Shown piece after piece: positions 1 through 6,966 of a stretch of DNA of 32,957 bases. Below the pieces are notes generated by a model. That model was not told the origin of the DNA. It did no database searches and saw only the letters and a program-made list of their open reading frames with translations. The stretch's first letter is position 1; the number at the start of each line of letters is the position of its first letter. Position numbers and translations under genes: made by a program. Source of the stretch: an uncultured Clostridia bacterium (GTDB lineage Bacteria; Bacillota; Clostridia; TANB77; CAG-508); assembly GCA_934167225.1 (NCBI GenBank), contig CAKPLD010000009.1, positions 1 through 32,957 of the forward strand, written 5' to 3'.

Positions 1-89
1 GCATTTGGTATTACTACTGGCTCTCCTCCTTCCATAACTGCTACACATGAGTTTGTTGTTCCTAAGTCAATTCCTATAATTTTTCCCAT
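1..89 (-). CDS. dnaK: DnaK chaperone, N-terminal fragment
   Basis: The gene runs off the left edge of the window; only the first 29 codons are present. They read MGKIIGIDLGTTNSCVAVME, the invariant first beta-strand and phosphate-binding loop of the Hsp70 ATPase domain. The start is ATG at 89, preceded at good spacing by AAGGAGG (about 99-105). It lies 110 bp downstream of grpE on the same strand, the usual Firmicutes heat-shock order, and is probably driven by the CIRCE-controlled promoter upstream of grpE. DnaK is the cytosolic ATP-dependent foldase and GrpE is its nucleotide exchange factor. Confidence 0.97.
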   Translation of the reverse strand, partial: MGKIIGIDLGTTNSCVAVMEGGEPVVIPN

Positions 90-199
90 TTTAAAATTCC
101 TCCTTTTAATTTAAAGGGCTTTTTTTAGTTTCTTGTTATTAAAGCTTCTTTTTTATAACAAATGATACAATTTAACCGATTGCCCTTTTTTATATAAAA

Positions 200-694
200 T
201 TAATTGTTAACTACTACCATTGAATGTCTTAATACTTTGCTTCCTATTTTATATCCTTTTCTGTATTCTTGTACTATTTCTTGGCTTTGTTTAGTTTCAT
301 CTTGTACACTTCCTACAGCATCATGTAAACTTGGGTCAAATATTTGTCCCTCTGTTGGTATTTCTTCGACATTGTGTTTATTTAAAAATTCTTTAAATTG
401 TTTTTCTACAAGTTCAACGCCTTGTTTATATTGTTCATCTTTGCTTTCTGCTTTTACTGCGTTTTCTAAGTTGTCTATTGCAGGTAACATTCCTGTTATT
501 ATATCCCCTAATACAGAATTATATAAGCTTTCTCTTTCTTTTTGACTTCTTTTTTTGAAGTTTTCAAATTCTGCTAGTACTCTTTTATATCTATCATTTA
601 ATTCATCGTATTCTTCATTTGAATGTAATACTTTTTCTTGATTTTCTTTTACTTCTACATTTTCTATTTCTTCGTTGTTTTCTTTTTCTGCCAC
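200..694 (-). CDS. grpE: GrpE nucleotide exchange factor
   Basis: GrpE releases ADP from DnaK. The N-terminal third is acidic and coiled-coil-like, followed by the family core with YKRVLAEFENFKKRSQKE, a DNLENAV segment and the C-terminal beta domain (IFDPSLHDAVGSV, then GYKIGSKVLRHSMVVV). The open frame reaches back to a TTG at 736, but that codon lies inside the CIRCE operator and has no ribosome site. I prefer the GTG at 694 (VAEKENNEE...), preceded by GAAGGGATAAAA. This gives 164 residues and leaves both operators in the untranslated leader. No hrcA or dnaJ lies in the window. Confidence 0.93.
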   Translation of the reverse strand: MAEKENNEEIENVEVKENQEKVLHSNEEYDELNDRYKRVLAEFENFKKRSQKERESLYNSVLGDIITGMLPAIDNLENAVKAESKDEQYKQGVELVEKQFKEFLNKHNVEEIPTEGQIFDPSLHDAVGSVQDETKQSQEIVQEYRKGYKIGSKVLRHSMVVVNN

Positions 695-725
695 TTTTAT
701 CCCTTCTTTCTCTTTTAGTGTTGTT

Positions 726-752
726 TTAGCACTCAAAAACGAAGTTTGCTAA
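726..752 (-). promoter_or_regulatory. CIRCE operator 1 (HrcA site)
   Basis: The plus strand reads TTAGCACTC, a 9-nt spacer, then GTTTGCTAA. The CIRCE consensus is TTAGCACTC-N9-GAGTGCTAA, so the left arm is perfect and the right arm matches 7 of 9. It lies just downstream of the grpE transcription start, in the 5' leader. This is the classical place for HrcA repression of class I heat-shock operons. Confidence 0.9.
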
Positions 753-762
753 ATTCTTGTAT

Positions 763-791
763 ATAATATACTTTTTTTTAGCAGTTGTCAA
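763..791 (-). promoter_or_regulatory. SigA-type promoter of grpE-dnaK
   Basis: On the minus strand, TTGACA (791-786) is separated by exactly 17 nt from TATTAT (768-763). The predicted start is near 755, immediately before CIRCE operator 1. The -35 hexamer lies inside a second CIRCE-like palindrome. Confidence 0.85.
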
Positions 792-804
792 GTGTTTTTG
801 CTAA
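778..804. promoter_or_regulatory. CIRCE-like operator 2 (degenerate)
   Basis: TTAGCAGTT, nine bases, then TTTTGCTAA. The outer hexamers TTAGCA and TGCTAA are separated by 15 nt, exactly as in operator 1. It overlaps the -35 box and is centred 52 bp (about five helical turns) from operator 1, so two HrcA dimers could bind the same face of the DNA. Confidence 0.6.
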
Positions 805-862
805 ATTTTCAAATAAAAACTATCCTTTAAATTTTATTAGCAATTCCAAACAAATTTTCCTC

Positions 863-891
863 TGTACAATTTAAAAATATCGTGTTACAAT
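863..891 (+). promoter_or_regulatory. Possible promoter for the structured RNA
   Basis: TGTACA (863-868), a 17-nt spacer, then TACAAT (886-891). The -35 is weak. It points away from grpE toward the structured RNA that ends at the terminator near 1171. Confidence 0.4.
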
Positions 892-897
892 TAAATT

Positions 898-1172
898 ATT
901 AAACGGCAGAAAAAAGTAATCTTTTTTGATTGCTTTAAAAGCCCAAGGAGGTGTAAATAATTGCGAATAAAAAATCAGATCGGGGAGTCATTGGCAGTGC
1001 TTATCTGGCGCCCCGAGAATCCTGGTTATATACCAGGGTTCAAATCTCCGCGTTGGGCGGTATCGCGAATGGTAATCGCTGGCATTATCATTTATATTAT
1101 ACGAATTTTCTTCGTATAATATAATGATATGATATGCCCAACTGGAAAAAGCGGTCAATTGACCGCTTTTTC
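898..1172 (+). ncRNA. Large structured non-coding RNA, raiA-motif candidate
   Basis: No open frame, unusually GC-rich for this genome, many strong helices and an intrinsic terminator at the 3' end. Visible helices: CGGGG (981-985) with CCCCG (1011-1015); CCTGG (1021-1025) with CCAGG (1032-1036), directly followed by GGTTCAAATC, a tRNA T-loop-like sequence; TTGGGC (1053-1058) with GCCCAA (1136-1141), enclosing a long AT hairpin (1088-1128). The size and the T-loop-like element resemble what I recall of the raiA-motif RNA of Firmicutes, linked in Clostridium to sporulation and aggregation. That family name is from memory and unverified. The 5' boundary is uncertain; a processed RNA could begin near 938. 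It is not tmRNA, RNase P or SRP RNA: their diagnostic motifs are absent. Confidence 0.6.
1146..1171. terminator. Intrinsic terminator of the structured RNA
   Basis: Perfect 26-nt palindrome: AAAAAGCGGTCAATT and its reverse complement. GC-rich core with a U-tract on either strand. It ends the plus-strand RNA and could also stop minus-strand transcription heading toward grpE. Confidence 0.85.
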
Positions 1173-1398
1173 CTTATTTAAAAACACTTTACTTTATTAT
1201 TTATAATTATCAAAGTGTAAATTTTAGTGCAAGTAAGCTGTAACTAACTTTTACAATAGGAGTGTAATACTTAGTTCTTGTTCACCTGAAATTACTTTTA
1301 CAAAAATGTAAGAGTAATTTCCGTATACTGGAAATTGGTGTAAGACTAAGTTCCAGTTATATTTTTGAACTGGAACTTAACTTTACATTTAAGGGTAT
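1173..1398. other. Gene-free, hairpin-rich stretch
   Basis: No credible ORF. It contains a 14-bp hairpin with one G-U pair (1288-1301 with 1308-1321), enclosed by ACTTAGT (1269-1275) and ACTAAGT (1345-1351). An overlapping 10-bp hairpin is AGTTCCAGTT (1349-1358) with AACTGGAACT (1368-1377). The overlap means the enclosing helix and the last hairpin cannot form together. Function unknown. Confidence 0.5.
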
Positions 1399-1651
1399 GT
1401 TACTATTCACGGCTTTAAAATTGTAGAGTAGGTTCGAATTAGAATAATTATTAATTTTTTTGGGGATTAATGTGTGATTGAAGGACTTTTAGAGCTTATT
1501 AGCAGAATTTTTGGAAAGAGTTCATACTCCGCCATGGAAGGGTGTCAAAAATAATGCTTATAAGCTCTTAAAGTCCGCATTGAGCCGTTAATCCCCCAAA
1601 AATTAATAATTATTCTAATTCGAACCGGTTTTAATATCTGCGAATAGTAAC
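1399..1651. repeat. 250-bp palindromic repeat, copy A
   Basis: One of three near-identical dispersed copies (B at 23023, C at 25883). The ends are inverted (GTTACTATTC and GAATAGTAAC). The outer arms hold a long complement (left arm GGTTCGAATTAGAATAATTA, right arm its reverse complement). An inner helix joins GGACTTTTAGAGC to GCTCTTAAAGTCC around a conserved apex containing CCATGGAAGGGTG. No ORF and no clear target duplication. It looks like a non-autonomous miniature element or a mobile structured RNA. Confidence 0.85.
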
Positions 1652-1690
1652 AAGGAGATGCAGGAAATTCCCAGTTATACAAAAAAACTA

Positions 1691-1719
1691 TTGACAAAAC
1701 ACAAAAAATAGTGTACTAT
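1691..1719 (+). promoter_or_regulatory. Strong SigA-type promoter for a short RNA
   Basis: TTGACA (1691-1696), a 17-nt spacer, then TACTAT (1714-1719). The predicted start is about 1727. It begins 40 bp after repeat copy A and drives the short RNA that ends at 1850-1858. Confidence 0.85.
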
Positions 1720-1726
1720 AGTAACT

Positions 1727-1858
1727 GAAAGTTTGCAATGCTACAGGCTTTCTCTCCGGCTATAGGTGTATCTGCTGTATAAATCCCAAACCCCTCTTTT
1801 GTTAAATTCACCGAGCCGGAGAAAAAGGTGGGAGTTCTTCTACTCCCACCTCCATTTT
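1727..1858 (+). ncRNA. Short stand-alone RNA, about 130 nt, unidentified
   Basis: Bounded by a near-consensus promoter and a strong terminator, with no ORF and no plus-strand gene downstream. A 5' hairpin pairs GAAAG (1727-1731) with CTTTC (1748-1752). A 9-bp helix TCTCCGGCT (1753-1761) with AGCCGGAGA (1814-1822) encloses a loop with an unpaired C-rich run, CCCAAACCCCTC. C-rich single-stranded motifs in Firmicutes sRNAs often pair with purine-rich ribosome sites, so a trans-acting sRNA is a reasonable inference. I do not recognise the family. Confidence 0.65.
1827..1858 (+). terminator. Intrinsic terminator of the short RNA
   Basis: GGTGGGAG (1827-1834) pairs with CTCCCACC (1843-1850), followed by a T-rich run. 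It also lies just past the end of the minus-strand pseudouridine synthase gene. Confidence 0.85.
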
Positions 1859-1871
1859 TATTTTAAAAAAA

Positions 1872-2528
1872 TCACAAAAATTTTTCTCCCCACTCTGGCC
1901 AATCCACAAATTTTATAATCTCTTTTCTAGTCGGATGTTCAAACTCAACCTCAAAAGCCCAAAGTCTAATCTGTTTATTTTTTCCCCTAACACCATACTT
2001 CTGATCACCAAACAAACTATGGCCACAATTAGCAAATTGAACGCGAATTTGATGATGCCTACCGGTATGTAAGTCAATTTTAACTAAGCTCAAATCTCTT
2101 TTAGCATCATATCCTAAAACCTCATAATTTAAACTAGCAAACTTAGCATTTTTCTTATCTTTATTTACCACTTTACTAATATTATGTCTTTCATCTTTAT
2201 ATAAATAATCTTCCAATAAACCTTCATTCACATCAAACTTACCATCAACAACAGCCAAATATCTTTTTTTAAAATATTTACATCTTATTTGTTCACTTAA
2301 TCTGCTGGCAGACTTAGAAGTTCTAGCAAATACCATAATTCCACCAACTGGCCTGTCCAATCTATGAATTAAGCCAATATAAACCTCGCCTGGCTTATTA
2401 TATTTTTCTTTAATATAAAGTTTTACCATAGTAAGCATATCAATATCACCAGTTTTATCTGCTTGGGAAGGAATATTGGGCTCTTTTTCAACAACAATAA
2501 TTTGATTATCTTCATACAAAACTTTCAT
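1872..2528 (-). CDS. RluA-family RNA pseudouridine synthase
   Basis: 218 residues, the catalytic domain only, with no N-terminal S4 RNA-binding domain. The family signature is YIGLIHRLDRPVGGIMVFAR (residues about 50-69), whose Asp is the catalytic nucleophile. A second conserved block reads LHTGRHHQIRVQFA near residue 160. These enzymes isomerise uridine in rRNA or tRNA; the target cannot be told from sequence. The ATG lies 3 nt after the stop of the upstream methyltransferase, so the two RNA-modification genes are almost certainly one transcript. Confidence 0.9.
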   Translation of the reverse strand: MKVLYEDNQIIVVEKEPNIPSQADKTGDIDMLTMVKLYIKEKYNKPGEVYIGLIHRLDRPVGGIMVFARTSKSASRLSEQIRCKYFKKRYLAVVDGKFDVNEGLLEDYLYKDERHNISKVVNKDKKNAKFASLNYEVLGYDAKRDLSLVKIDLHTGRHHQIRVQFANCGHSLFGDQKYGVRGKNKQIRLWAFEVEFEHPTRKEIIKFVDWPEWGEKFL

Positions 2529-2531
2529 TTT

Positions 2532-3395
2532 CTAATCTTCCCATCTTCCATAAATTCCACAAGGTAATATAAGTTTAGAATGTTCCATTGGTAATCCAAT
2601 TTCTCCTGCTTCAATTCTTCCCTTATGTTCTTTGTTAACTGTTAAATTTAAAATATTTGATAAAACAGTGCTTGATATTCCTGTTGTATATGAGTTTATT
2701 AAGAAAAATAATGGATTATCAGACAACACTTTTGTGCAAAGCTCAACCAAATCATAAATATTATTTTCAAACTGCCAAACTTCGCCTTTTGCACCTCTTC
2801 CATAAGAAGGTGGATCCATTATTATTGCATCATATTTATTTCCTCTTCTTATTTCTCTGCTTACAAATTTGTTAACATCATCAATTATGTATCTTACCTT
2901 ATTTCCAGCTAATTTTGAGCTTTCTACATTTTCCTTTGCCCATGATACCATTCCTTTTGAACTATCTACATGGCACACAAAAGCCCCTGCAGACAAGCAA
3001 GCAACTGTTGCTCCACCTGTATAGGCAAATAGGTTTAAAACTTTTATTTCTCTTTTTGATGATTTTATTTTATTTATCATCCAATCCCAGTTAACAGCCT
3101 GTTCAGGAAACAAACCAGTATGTTTAAATCCCATTGGTTTTATATTAAATGTTAAATTTTTATATTGTACCTGCCAATTTACTGGTAACTTTTTATTATA
3201 TTTCCATGATCCTCCTCCAGTTTTACTTCTTGAATATATTGCATCTACATTTTTCCATTTTTCTGGGAAGCTTTTATTTTCCCAAATTATTTGTGGATCT
3301 GGTCTAGAAAGTGTTATATTCCCCCACTTTTCTAGTTTTTGACCATTTGCCATATCTATTATTTTATAATCTTTCCATTCATTTGCTATGACCAT
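2532..3395 (-). CDS. Class I SAM-dependent rRNA methyltransferase (RlmI-like)
   Basis: 287 residues. The SAM-binding motif I is VLNLFAYTGGATVACLSAGA (about 120-139). The catalytic loop is IIMDPPSYGRG (about 191-201), typical of the COG1092 23S rRNA methyltransferases. The N-terminal PUA domain of E. coli RlmI is missing; the protein instead begins with a short region holding a KTGGGSWKY segment. The start ATG at 3395 has AAAGGAG at good spacing. Which base it modifies is uncertain. Confidence 0.85.
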   Translation of the reverse strand: MVIANEWKDYKIIDMANGQKLEKWGNITLSRPDPQIIWENKSFPEKWKNVDAIYSRSKTGGGSWKYNKKLPVNWQVQYKNLTFNIKPMGFKHTGLFPEQAVNWDWMINKIKSSKREIKVLNLFAYTGGATVACLSAGAFVCHVDSSKGMVSWAKENVESSKLAGNKVRYIIDDVNKFVSREIRRGNKYDAIIMDPPSYGRGAKGEVWQFENNIYDLVELCTKVLSDNPLFFLINSYTTGISSTVLSNILNLTVNKEHKGRIEAGEIGLPMEHSKLILPCGIYGRWED

Positions 3396-3424
3396 TGCTA
3401 TTCTCCTTTACGCCATTTATTTTA

Positions 3425-3628
3425 CTACAATAATTGAATTTTTTCAACAAACTTGCATATAAGAATTATATTTGTTATTGTACAAACAATAACTGTAAGT
3501 ATTGCAAGTGATAAAAATCTATATTCTAATATTTTTTTAATTACCTTGCTTGTCCAGCTTTCTTTATCCTCTTTGGCTCTTTCTAAATACGAGTTATATC
3601 CCACCTTAAAAAAAACGTTTTCTTTCAT
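3425..3628 (-). CDS. Small single-pass membrane protein
   Basis: 67 residues from the second ATG (3628), which has AAGGAGG six nucleotides upstream. The ATG at 3634 abuts the ribosome site and is unlikely. A charged, Lys/Glu-rich N-terminal half is followed by a hydrophobic helix (FLSLAILTVIVCTITNIILI). No family recognised. The first nine codons form the 3' arm of an 18-bp hairpin and its following U-run, so initiation and termination signals coincide here. It lies downstream of the WG-repeat gene on the same strand. Confidence 0.6.
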   Translation of the reverse strand: MKENVFFKVGYNSYLERAKEDKESWTSKVIKKILEYRFLSLAILTVIVCTITNIILICKFVEKIQLL

Positions 3629-3665
3629 ATACATCCTCCTTAATTATATGTATATGAAAGAAAAC
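3611..3665 (-). terminator. Terminator-like hairpin overlapping a start codon
   Basis: GTTTTCTTTCATATACAT and its perfect 18-nt inverse (plus-strand arms 3617-3634 and 3648-3665) flank a 13-nt loop that contains the AAGGAGG ribosome site. On the minus strand the 3' arm is followed by G and eight U. It can act as the terminator of the WG-repeat gene (stop at 3678). It also buries the start codon of the small membrane protein in the stem. Confidence 0.75.
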
Positions 3666-3677
3666 CCTACTTTAGAA

Positions 3678-5117
3678 CTATTTTGTTTCATTTGTCGTAT
3701 TATTTGTTTGATTTCCATTATTTCTTTTATCATTTGACTGTTTTAAATAGTTTAGCACTTCATATTCTTGCTCCCTAAAGGTCATCCAATACGACTCTTT
3801 TCCATCTTGAACTTTTATATAAATTTCATCAAATAAAAAGTTCAAGATTGAATCATTTCCTGTAGTATCCATAAACGCATATTTTCCATCTTCATCGCTT
3901 ACTACTACTACATTATAATCTGGTATTTGTAATAATGGATATATGTTATTTCCATTTTTTACTTTTTCACATCCAACATTTGTATATTTAAATCCATCTG
4001 AAACTCTTTTTCCTGATGTATCAAAAAATCCCCAATTGTCTTCTTGCTGTACAGGTATTAATTTATTTAAAAGAATATATCCGTTTTTTACTCCGTTGTA
4101 AGCATAATTCGTTACATCTATTCCAACTTTGTCATATTCTGGATATATTATTATTTTTCCATTTTCGTCCACAACTCCTGATAATCCATTTGTCTCAACA
4201 GCATATAGTTTAGAATCTTGTCCCATTGATGTTATTTTATCATATACTAAATCTATTTTTCTTTTTCCATCTTTAGTAAATAGCCCAACTTTATCATTAC
4301 TCTCTACTAAAAATGTTGAAGAATCACTTAAAAATGTTATATTATCATATTGTGGTTCTAACACAAATGATGTATAATCATCTGCTTTTACTATTCCAAA
4401 TTTTTTACCTGATGTTTCTACAATTAATAAATTATCGAAGACTGATTTATTATTTGCGTATACATCACTTACAGTTAATGTTCCATAATTTCCTATTGTT
4501 TTATTTTCAAGTGCCGCTTCATGTGCACTTGTTAAGTAATCTAAGGTGTATATTGTAATTATTTTCTTTTTTTCGTTATATGAAAAAGATACATTATAAC
4601 CTTTCTCTATTCCATCAACTGATGCATATAATTTTCCTTCGTTTTCAAATATATCCTTGTCTGTCGTGCATTCTTCGTATTCTTCTGATTTAGTTTGTAA
4701 ATTTAATTTGTATATTGTTTTAGACTTTTTAGTAAATAGTGCCACTTCGTAATCTTCTCTTAATACATAACATTTGTTGTCTTCTTCTGTTTTTGGGCTA
4801 TAATCTCCTTTAAATGTTTGATATTGAAATTCCGCATTTACTTTATTTAGTGATGTTGCAAAATCTCTTATTGGAATATATATTTGAGTTTCACCATTTT
4901 CATCTGTTGAAAAATCTAATATTTTATCAAATCCTTGAACTTTTACTCCATCTATATATGTTGTAATTTGTGTTGGATTATTTAATCTATATACTATTAA
5001 TCCTGTCATTGCAGAACACAAAATTAATAATAATACAATTGATATTATTATTAGTCTTTTTGTTTTTTGGGTCTTTAATTTTTGAGCTTCGACTTCTTCT
5101 TCATCTATTAATCTCAT
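3678..5117 (-). CDS. Membrane-anchored WG-repeat protein
   Basis: 479 residues. A basic N-terminus is followed by one membrane helix (about 23-46, IIISIVLLLILCSAMTGLIV), so the rest is extracytoplasmic. Residues about 55-195 resemble the copper-amine-oxidase N-terminal-like domain of Clostridia surface proteins (YIDGVKV, IYIPIRDFATSLN). The C-terminal half carries WG-type beta repeats: VGLFTKDGKRKIDLVYDKI, SGVVDENGKIIIYPEYDKV, WGFFDTSGKRVSDGFKYTNV and YAFMDTTGN. WG repeats are usually surface or envelope-associated; no enzymatic residues are evident. It follows tgt closely and is followed by a terminator-like hairpin. Confidence 0.8.
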   Translation of the reverse strand: MRLIDEEEVEAQKLKTQKTKRLIIISIVLLLILCSAMTGLIVYRLNNPTQITTYIDGVKVQGFDKILDFSTDENGETQIYIPIRDFATSLNKVNAEFQYQTFKGDYSPKTEEDNKCYVLREDYEVALFTKKSKTIYKLNLQTKSEEYEECTTDKDIFENEGKLYASVDGIEKGYNVSFSYNEKKKIITIYTLDYLTSAHEAALENKTIGNYGTLTVSDVYANNKSVFDNLLIVETSGKKFGIVKADDYTSFVLEPQYDNITFLSDSSTFLVESNDKVGLFTKDGKRKIDLVYDKITSMGQDSKLYAVETNGLSGVVDENGKIIIYPEYDKVGIDVTNYAYNGVKNGYILLNKLIPVQQEDNWGFFDTSGKRVSDGFKYTNVGCEKVKNGNNIYPLLQIPDYNVVVVSDEDGKYAFMDTTGNDSILNFLFDEIYIKVQDGKESYWMTFREQEYEVLNYLKQSNDKRNNGNQTNNTTNETK

Positions 5118-5127
5118 ATGATCCCCC

Positions 5128-6255
5128 CTAAATTATTTCGTTGTATCCATATTTTTTATAGAATTCTTCTCTAAATGCTAATAAATTATCATGCTCTATT
5201 TCTATTCTAACTCTTTCCATTAATTTAGTCAAGAATCTTAGGTTATGTAGTGATAATAATCTCATTCCCAAGATTTCATTTGTTTTTATTAAATGCCTTA
5301 AATAGGCTCTTGTGTAGTTTTTGCAGGTGTAGCAATCACATTCTTCATCAAGTTTATTCCAATCTCTTGCATAATTTTGGTTTCTTATTACTAATTTTCC
5401 CTTTGATGTCATTGCTGTTCCATGTCTTGCTAAACGTGTTGGAAGCACACAGTCACACATATCGATTCCGCTAAGTGCAGATTCTATTAAGTAATCTGGC
5501 GTTCCAACTCCCATTAAATATCTTGGTTTATTCTCTGGCATTAAAGGTGTTGTAAACCTAAGTATATCCAAAAACTCTTCTTTAGGTTCTCCTACACTTA
5601 TTCCTCCTATTGCATATCCAGGAAAATCTAATTTTATTAAATCTTCTGCCGATTTTTGTCTTAAATCTTTATAAAATCCACCTTGAATTATCCCAAATAG
5701 TCCTTGATTTTCTGTTTTATGTGCTTCTTTGCATCTTATAGCCCATCTTGTAGTTCTTTCCATAGATTTTTTTGTATATTCATAATCTGATGGATATGGA
5801 CAGCATTCATCAAATGCCATTATTATATCTGCACCTAATGCTTCTTCTATTTCCATTACTTTTTCAGGTGTGAAAATATGCTTACTTCCATCTAGATGAG
5901 AATTAAAAATAACCCCTTCTTCTGTTATTTTTCTTAAACCGCTTAAACTAAAAACTTGGAATCCTCCACTGTCTGTAAGTATTGGCCTGTCCCAATTCAT
6001 AAATTTATGAAGTCCACCCGCTTCTTTTACCAATTCATGGCCAGGTCTTAAATACAAATGATATGTATTTGCTAATATTATTTGAGCTTTAACATCTTCT
6101 TTTAATTCCTCAGGAGACATTGCTTTTACTGTTGCGAGTGTTCCAACCGGCATAAATATTGGAGTTTGTATATCCCCATGTGGTGTATGAACAACCCCTC
6201 TTCTTGCTCCTGAATTTTTATCTATATGTAATAACTCATAGGTTATTGCTGGCAT
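5128..6255 (-). CDS. tgt: Queuine tRNA-ribosyltransferase
   Basis: 375 residues from MPAITYELL. I chose the ATG at 6255 because GAAGGGAG lies seven bases upstream and known Tgt proteins start there; the frame remains open to 6309. It exchanges the wobble guanine of GUN tRNAs for a queuosine precursor. Visible residues: D95 in TDSGGFQ, the nucleophile D268 in DCVLPTRLARHG, and zinc ligands C306, C308, C311 and H337. It follows ruvA directly; the usual queA and ruvB neighbours are absent here. Confidence 0.96.
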   Translation of the reverse strand: MPAITYELLHIDKNSGARRGVVHTPHGDIQTPIFMPVGTLATVKAMSPEELKEDVKAQIILANTYHLYLRPGHELVKEAGGLHKFMNWDRPILTDSGGFQVFSLSGLRKITEEGVIFNSHLDGSKHIFTPEKVMEIEEALGADIIMAFDECCPYPSDYEYTKKSMERTTRWAIRCKEAHKTENQGLFGIIQGGFYKDLRQKSAEDLIKLDFPGYAIGGISVGEPKEEFLDILRFTTPLMPENKPRYLMGVGTPDYLIESALSGIDMCDCVLPTRLARHGTAMTSKGKLVIRNQNYARDWNKLDEECDCYTCKNYTRAYLRHLIKTNEILGMRLLSLHNLRFLTKLMERVRIEIEHDNLLAFREEFYKKYGYNEII

Positions 6256-6320
6256 AAAATTCTCCCTTCTTTTTAACATTTTGGACGGCTCTTTTTTAGA
6301 TCCGCCCACTTTTACAACTA

Positions 6321-6941
6321 TTATTTTTTTGCTAGTTCTTTTAAGCCTGCTTTTATAATTTCTTCTAATGTCATATTTTCTTTATTAATATTTTGCATTG
6401 CTTTTTCTATTTCTTTACTTGTATATCCTAATACTTGAAGAGCAGTAAATGCTTCTTCTTCTTTACTATCTTTTTCAATAGCATTTTTTATTTGAATTGA
6501 CTTATTATTTGCTATTGATAGTTCTTCTATTTGATTTTCTTTTTTAAGTTTATCTTTTAATTCTAATACTATTCTTTGAGCTGTTTTAGGCCCTATGCCT
6601 GGCAATTTTTTTAGTGTATTTATGTCATTCGAAATTATTGCTATTGCAAAATCAGATGGTTCAATCGAACCTAACATATTTATTGCCGTTTTTGCTCCTA
6701 CTCCACTTACAGATATTAATAGTTCAAATAACCTTAGTTCTTCTGATGTATTAAAACCAAATATACTTATATCATCTTCCATAACTCTATAGTATGTGTG
6801 AACCTTTACGGTATCTCCAATTTTTCCAACATTCTCCATAGCTATATCTGACATGAAAATTTTATAGCCTAGACCTCCAACATCTATAACAATATAGCCT
6901 CTGGTTTTTGCTACCAATTCACCTCTTATGTATGCTAACAT
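6321..6941 (-). CDS. ruvA: Holliday junction DNA helicase subunit RuvA
   Basis: 206 residues. The N-terminal OB-fold begins MLAYIRGELVAK. Two helix-hairpin-helix motifs follow (ISVSGVGAKTAINML and LKKLPGIGPKTAQRIVLEL), then a C-terminal domain III that binds RuvB. RuvA tetramers hold the four-way junction while RuvB drives branch migration. The ribosome site is GGAGG at 6945-6949. ruvB is not next to it: the next gene is tgt, 60 bp away. Confidence 0.96.
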   Translation of the reverse strand: MLAYIRGELVAKTRGYIVIDVGGLGYKIFMSDIAMENVGKIGDTVKVHTYYRVMEDDISIFGFNTSEELRLFELLISVSGVGAKTAINMLGSIEPSDFAIAIISNDINTLKKLPGIGPKTAQRIVLELKDKLKKENQIEELSIANNKSIQIKNAIEKDSKEEEAFTALQVLGYTSKEIEKAMQNINKENMTLEEIIKAGLKELAKK

Positions 6942-6966
6942 ATTTCCTCCGTCTTTTTAGGTTTTA

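Noticed and set aside
1011..1058. A tRNA gene, suggested by GGTTCAAATC
   Set aside because: No acceptor stem, no anticodon arm and no CCA end can be formed around it; the T-loop-like sequence belongs to a larger RNA fold.
1399..1651. Insertion sequence with transposase
   Set aside because: The 250-bp palindrome has no ORF on either strand; it can only be non-autonomous or a structured RNA.
6256..6309. Longer N-terminus for Tgt starting at 6309
   Set aside because: The extra 18 residues lack family similarity, and the internal ATG at 6255 has the proper ribosome site.
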